NCBI GenBank assembly: GCA_964533215.1
Contig: CAZHLJ010000002.1
Location: 62,001-126,000, forward strand
DNA length: 64,000 nucleotides
Origin: Bact-08 sp964533215
Lineage (GTDB): Bacteria > Bacteroidota > Bacteroidia > Bacteroidales > UBA932
Direction of reading: 5' to 3'
In this document: positions 60,431-64,000 of the stretch, piece after piece
Position numbering within the stretch: position 1 is the first letter of the stretch
Layout of the letters: every line of letters starts with the position of its first letter
Made by a program: the position numbers and the translations under genes
Notes under the pieces: model-generated
Databases searched by the model: none
What the model saw: the letters and a program-made list of their open reading frames with translations, nothing else
Told to the model about the DNA's origin: nothing

Positions 60431-61066
60431 ATGCTTAACAGTAATAAAGTTTCGGAAATAAAAATAATTATTTCAGGTTTGCTTAGGGACCTTGATTCTT
60501 TGAGTGATGAAGATGTAATCTCTCCTCTTAAATGGGAGGAATTAAACATTGCTGCTGACAACATCAAACAAAAGATAGGTACATTGATGCTCGAGCATGA
60601 GAGGAGCAGTCTGGCAAAACTCAACCAGTCAATTGTAGAATTAAGAAGGTCTTTGTCCGAGGCCAGACAGAGTGCTGTAAACTCATTTGTTCCATTTGCC
60701 GGTTCGGATGAAAAATCAAAAGTTGTCCTTGAGCCTGATGAAGAGGAGGAGATGGAACTCTTTTTTGATGGAGGAGCCTCTATACTGGATTCTGCATCAA
60801 ATAATGGTCCGCGGTGGATGAGTGATGAACCTGGGCCAAGGGTTGACGATTTGAATGAAGCCATTACTCTCAACGATAAATTATTCTTTATAGGAGGTCT
60901 GTTTAAGGAAGATTCCGAGCAGTATCGTCTGAGCATTCAGAAACTAAATGAGATGACATCCATGGATGAGGCGTTGGAATATACAAGGGCAGCATTTGAG
61001 GATTGGGATGAAAATTCAGAAGTAGCATACAGATTTTATATGATTTTAAGAAGGAAGTTGGATTAA
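60431..61066 (+). CDS. Conserved protein of unknown function
   Basis: A 211-residue soluble protein without signal peptide. The N-terminal half is helical and charged (EHERSSLAKLNQSIVELRR), followed by an acidic linker (EPDEEEEMELFFDGG). The C-terminal half has VDDLNEAITLNDKLFFIGGLF, SIQKLNEMTSMDEALEYTR and FEDWDENSEVAYRFYMIL. The motif of LNEAITLNDKLFF followed by a DW-type end recurs in Bacteroidota proteins from the same tdk-rsmI neighbourhood, but no function is known to me. Its stop is directly followed by the rsmI ATG. Confidence 0.8.
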   Translation: MLNSNKVSEIKIIISGLLRDLDSLSDEDVISPLKWEELNIAADNIKQKIGTLMLEHERSSLAKLNQSIVELRRSLSEARQSAVNSFVPFAGSDEKSKVVLEPDEEEEMELFFDGGASILDSASNNGPRWMSDEPGPRVDDLNEAITLNDKLFFIGGLFKEDSEQYRLSIQKLNEMTSMDEALEYTRAAFEDWDENSEVAYRFYMILRRKLD

Positions 61067-61738
61067 ATGGCTAAACTCTATATAGTACCGACACCCATAG
61101 GTAATCTCGAGGATATAACTCTCAGGGCAATCAGAATATTAAAAGAGGTAAACATTATTCTGGCGGAGGATACTCGTACAAGTTCCGTGCTGCTCAAAAA
61201 ATACGATATCCATACAAGAATGGAGTCTCATCATAAATACAATGAGCATCAAAGTGTGGAAAAGGTTGCTGACCGGTTGCTTTCGGGAGAGAACATTGCC
61301 CTTATAAGCGATGCCGGTACTCCAGGAATCTCAGATCCAGGTTTTCTTTTGGTAAGATTATGCAAGGAGAGAGGGATTGATGTGGAGACTCTACCTGGGG
61401 CAACAGCATTTGTCCCGGCTTTGGTAAATTCAGGATTCCCATGTGACAGGTTCTGTTTCGAGGGCTTCCTGCCATTAAAGAAGGGCCGTCAGACAAAGTT
61501 AAGGGAGCTGTCTGAAGAGGGGCGTACAATGATATTTTACGAGTCCCCATACAGGCTTGTCAAGACCTTGACGCAGTTTTCCGAAGCTTTAGGGGAAGAT
61601 CGGCAGGCATCTGTATCGAGGGAGTTGTCGAAAATCCATGAGGAGAACAGGAGGGGGACACTGGGAGAACTGGTCCGATGGTATTCCTCGAATGAGCCAA
61701 AAGGGGAAATCGTAATTATAGTATCAGGCAAACAATAA
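61067..61738 (+). CDS. rsmI: 16S rRNA (cytidine1402-2'-O)-methyltransferase RsmI
   Basis: A 223-residue SAM-dependent methyltransferase of the tetrapyrrole-methylase fold. Seen: YIVPTPIGNLEDITLRAI, LAEDTRTSSVLLKKY, HKYNEHQ, ALISDAGTPGISDPGFLL, LPGATAFVPAL, FEGFLPLKKGRQ, IFYESPYRL and RELSKIHEE. It modifies the same base as RsmH. The starts and stops with the preceding gene are adjacent (0 bases between). Confidence 0.96.
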   Translation: MAKLYIVPTPIGNLEDITLRAIRILKEVNIILAEDTRTSSVLLKKYDIHTRMESHHKYNEHQSVEKVADRLLSGENIALISDAGTPGISDPGFLLVRLCKERGIDVETLPGATAFVPALVNSGFPCDRFCFEGFLPLKKGRQTKLRELSEEGRTMIFYESPYRLVKTLTQFSEALGEDRQASVSRELSKIHEENRRGTLGELVRWYSSNEPKGEIVIIVSGKQ

Positions 61739-61760
61739 TTTTTATTCAGGAGGGGAGGAT

Positions 61761-62645
61761 ATGTGGCGTAAGGGTGAATTTTCAAAATCCCATGCATCAG
61801 GGGTTGTTGCACTTATTTTTATAGTGCTGTTCATACAGGGTATTCTTTTTTTATTCAGGTCGGACGATGAGAAAGCCAGTGAGACAATCGTAGAAAATCC
61901 GGAACCAGTTGGTTATACTGTTAAAGCGGAAAAGAGTGAAAGGCGGGTTTCTAAGGTTAGGCCCGGCACTTCTGAAAAAACTCATTCAGACCGGCAATTC
62001 GATCCAAACATAATTGACAGGGATGGACTTATGGATCTTGGCCTTTCGTCAAGACAAGCACAGGTGATAATCAACTATCGGAATAGTGGCGGAAAGTTCA
62101 GAAAGAGGGAAGATTTCTCAAAGATGTATGTCATATCACCGGAAACCTACGAAAGGCTTAAGAATCTGATCTCAATTGACAGCTGCAGTAATCATCCGGT
62201 TCAGGCCGATTCTTCCAGAACTGCCATAAAAGAGAAGTTTGAAGCAAAGAGGATTGTCCGACTGAATATGGCAGACTCCACAGAGTTGGTGTCGCTTCCA
62301 GGGATCGGTCCTTACTATGCAAGAAAAATAATTCAGTACAGGGAAAAACTTGGCGGATTTGTTCTAAAAGATCAGCTTCTGGATATATATGGGATAGACA
62401 GAGAGAGGTTAAGCCTGTTTGCTGAGAGGGTGGCGCTGGATACAAATGAGATAGTAAAAAAAGATTTTAATGAGGCAACCTTTGAGGATTTGTCAGGGAA
62501 TCCTTACATAGGAGGCTATGTGGCAAGGAGCATTATCCGATATCGTGAAAAAAGTGGCAGAGAACTTACGGATTTGGCCAATCTCGTCTTAAATAACATT
62601 ATCAGAAAAGAACTCTATAAAATTCTTAAATACTATTTTAGGTAA
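61761..62645 (+). CDS. ComEA-like helix-hairpin-helix membrane-anchored protein
   Basis: A 294-residue protein with one N-terminal membrane anchor (VVALIFIVLFIQGILFLF, about residues 13-30), a basic linker and at least three helix-hairpin-helix units: GLSSRQAQVIINYRNSGG near 95, SLPGIGPYYARKIIQYREK near 178, and a degenerate GNPYIGGYVARSIIRYREK near 252. Such repeats bind DNA non-specifically; ComEA anchors incoming DNA in competent bacteria. Unusually for this window, a strong Shine-Dalgarno (AGGAGG at 61748-61753) precedes the ATG. Confidence 0.87.
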   Translation: MWRKGEFSKSHASGVVALIFIVLFIQGILFLFRSDDEKASETIVENPEPVGYTVKAEKSERRVSKVRPGTSEKTHSDRQFDPNIIDRDGLMDLGLSSRQAQVIINYRNSGGKFRKREDFSKMYVISPETYERLKNLISIDSCSNHPVQADSSRTAIKEKFEAKRIVRLNMADSTELVSLPGIGPYYARKIIQYREKLGGFVLKDQLLDIYGIDRERLSLFAERVALDTNEIVKKDFNEATFEDLSGNPYIGGYVARSIIRYREKSGRELTDLANLVLNNIIRKELYKILKYYFR

Positions 62646-62657
62646 TTAATGTTTAAT

Positions 62658-62665
62658 TATCTTTG
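62658..62665 (+). promoter_or_regulatory. -7 box of the ABC exporter operon
   Basis: TATCTTTG, 42 bases before the ATG at 62708. The -33 region is AT-rich without a clear TTG. Confidence 0.4.
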
Positions 62666-62707
62666 TCATAGTAAACAAATATTTCTGAGTTTAACATTGA
62701 GTATAGA

Positions 62708-63613
62708 ATGAGCATCATTAACTGCAATAATGTAGTCAAAAGGTTTAACCAATTCACTGCACTGGATAGAGTAACAATAGATGTACCCAAAGCGACTGTC
62801 TTTGGACTGCTAGGTCCTAATGGCGCAGGTAAGACTACGTTGATTAGGATTATAAATCAGATTACAATGCCTGATTCGGGCGAAGTCTTATTTAACGGAA
62901 GGCCAATAAAGCAATCAGATATTGAAAAGATCGGATATTTGCCGGAGGAGAGAGGCCTTTACAAAAAAATGAAAGTCGGCGAGCAGGCAATCTATTTCGC
63001 AAGATTGAAAGGAATGGAGAAGGCTCAGGCTACAAAGGAGCTGAAGGAGTGGTTCATTAAATTTGGAATACAGGCATGGTGGAATAAAAAAGTTGAGGAG
63101 CTTTCCAAAGGTATGGCTCAAAAAGTACAGTTCATCACAACGGTATTGCATAAGCCTTCTCTCTTGATTCTGGATGAGCCTTTCAGTGGGTTTGACCCGG
63201 TTAATGTACAGCTGATAAGGAACGAAATCCTGAAAATGAAGGAAAATGGAGCTACCATTATCCTCTCGACACACAATATGGAGTCTGTGGAAGAACTTTG
63301 CGATAATATTGCTCTGATAAACAAATCGAAGCTAGTGATAACAGGAGGCCTTGATGAAATAAGGAGGAATCATGGGAGAAATGAGGTTGAATTACTTTAC
63401 AGATCTACAGATTCTGTAAATTTCCAGAGTAATTCATTCTACAAGGTTGTTCTGGAAGAGGAGCATAAGATGGGAAGAAGAGTAGTCCTGGAGGTTGACA
63501 GAGAGGCGACATCATCCCAAGTGTTGGGTGAGCTGATACAAAAAGTCGACATAGTATCTTATCAGGAACTTATTCCAAGAATGAATGATATTTTTATAAA
63601 ATTGGTTAGCTAA
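62708..63613 (+). CDS. ABC transporter ATP-binding protein, NatA-like
   Basis: A 301-residue ATPase of an ABC-2 exporter. Walker A LLGPNGAGKTTLIRI, Q-loop IGYLPEERGLYKKM, signature ELSKGMAQKVQFI, Walker B LLILDEPFSGFDPVN and the H-loop LSTHNME are intact. The PEERGLYKKM wording and the C-terminal DUF4162-type extension (after residue 215) are those of NatA-like proteins. The permease gene follows by 10 bases. The cargo is unknown; Na+ or a small toxic compound is possible. Confidence 0.92.
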   Translation: MSIINCNNVVKRFNQFTALDRVTIDVPKATVFGLLGPNGAGKTTLIRIINQITMPDSGEVLFNGRPIKQSDIEKIGYLPEERGLYKKMKVGEQAIYFARLKGMEKAQATKELKEWFIKFGIQAWWNKKVEELSKGMAQKVQFITTVLHKPSLLILDEPFSGFDPVNVQLIRNEILKMKENGATIILSTHNMESVEELCDNIALINKSKLVITGGLDEIRRNHGRNEVELLYRSTDSVNFQSNSFYKVVLEEEHKMGRRVVLEVDREATSSQVLGELIQKVDIVSYQELIPRMNDIFIKLVS

Positions 63614-63623
63614 AAAAGGTGTG

Positions 63624-64000
63624 ATGAATACAAGTAAATTATTTCTGATTATTTCAAGAGAGTTTTCAATAAGGGTAAAGAAAAAGTCATTTATTCTGCT
63701 GACTCTGCTGACTCCTGTCTTTTTTGCGGCACTTATTGTCCTACCATCGCTTATAATGACTCTCTCGTCAGGAGAGAAAGGTCAAAAAATACTTGTCGTG
63801 GACAAATCTCATGTGTGCGAACCATACTTTAAAAATACAGAGGCTTATACCTACTCTTTTGATTCAAGCGCGGATGTTGAAAAGATAAAGAAAAACTTTG
63901 CAAAGGAAGACCTATATGCAATGGTGGAGATATCCCAGATGGACTCAGCTTCGAATGTGATAGTATCTGCGTACTCATCCAAGCAGCTCAACATAGATAC
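63624..64000 (+). CDS. ABC-2 type exporter permease, NatB-like (cut by window edge)
   Basis: The first 125 codons are visible; the gene runs past base 64000. The product begins MNTSKLFLIISREFSIRVKKK, then a membrane helix (FILLTLLTPVFFAALIVLP) and an extracytoplasmic region starting KILVVDKSHVCEPYF, the usual start of NatB/DUF3526-like permeases of ABC-2 type. An in-frame GTG one codon earlier (63621) is an alternative start. It pairs with the ATPase encoded just upstream. Confidence 0.85.
   Translation, partial: MNTSKLFLIISREFSIRVKKKSFILLTLLTPVFFAALIVLPSLIMTLSSGEKGQKILVVDKSHVCEPYFKNTEAYTYSFDSSADVEKIKKNFAKEDLYAMVEISQMDSASNVIVSAYSSKQLNID

Noticed and set aside
1..64000. tRNA, rRNA, insertion sequence or prophage genes
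   Set aside because: None was recognised; gaps are short and filled by promoters or hairpins, although a tRNA scan by program would be the decisive test.

Overview
The window is a gene-dense stretch (about 40% G+C by eye, no gap over 300 bases) of a Bacteroidota chromosome, most likely order Bacteroidales or a close relative. The evidence is an ECF sigma / FecR / SusC / SusD system, SusC-type receptors, a DUF2795 acidic protein, a dcw cluster that lacks murF, murB and ddl, and many promoters of the Bacteroidota type (TTG or TTTG, about 19-21 bases, TAnnTTTG). Start codons mostly lack a Shine-Dalgarno sequence. I saw no rRNA, tRNA, insertion sequence, CRISPR array or prophage. The species cannot be named from this sequence alone.

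Layout. 1-8410 (minus): the 5' end of asnS, then a run of genes read from rpiB through truB, queA, dprA, tatD, a type I asparaginase and a periplasmic alkaline phosphatase to a secreted GHL10 hydrolase. 8488-10673 (plus): a DegT-family sugar aminotransferase and galE. 10670-25787 (minus): the division and cell-wall cluster mraZ-rsmH-ftsL-ftsI-murE-mraY-murD-ftsW-murG-murC-ftsQ-ftsA-ftsZ, 13 genes almost without gaps, led by an MraZ-type operator of 10-base-phased repeats. A lipoprotein M23 murein peptidase diverges from the same control region. 27221-30804: two ABC-F ATPases tail to tail. 30892-33387: a secreted thioredoxin, aspartase and a DUF2795 protein.

33471-36884: futalosine-pathway enzymes (MqnB, MqnD) with a LolD-like ATPase and a PduO-type cobalamin adenosyltransferase, divergent from folE. 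36853-44854: a PhoR/PhoB-like two-component pair divergent from a TonB-dependent receptor and a beta-helix lipoprotein, then a membrane histidine kinase whose phospho-acceptor His is replaced by Gln. 44855-49426: CCA-adding enzyme, a small PD-(D/E)xK-like protein, holA, alr and a lipoprotein with strongly biased codon use.

49638-59732 is the main accessory region: ECF sigma, FecR anti-sigma, an STN-bearing SusC, SusD, a DUF4843 lipoprotein, a PKD-like lipoprotein and a TlpA-family thioredoxin. A near-identical motif of about 25-30 bases lies in front of both the sigma gene and fecR and is a good candidate for the promoter read by this sigma factor. 59768-59823 is a perfect 56-base palindrome preceded by short direct repeats. 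59825-64000: tdk, an unnamed conserved protein, rsmI, a ComEA-like helix-hairpin-helix protein and a NatA/NatB-type ABC exporter that runs off the window.

The genes fall into housekeeping blocks (envelope synthesis, tRNA and rRNA modification, cofactors) and two surface-uptake blocks, each with its own signalling genes. The candidates for undescribed biology are the sigma/SusCD/TlpA locus with its repeated promoter motif, the receptor/beta-helix/two-component locus with the His-less kinase, and the MraZ operator shared with a murein peptidase.
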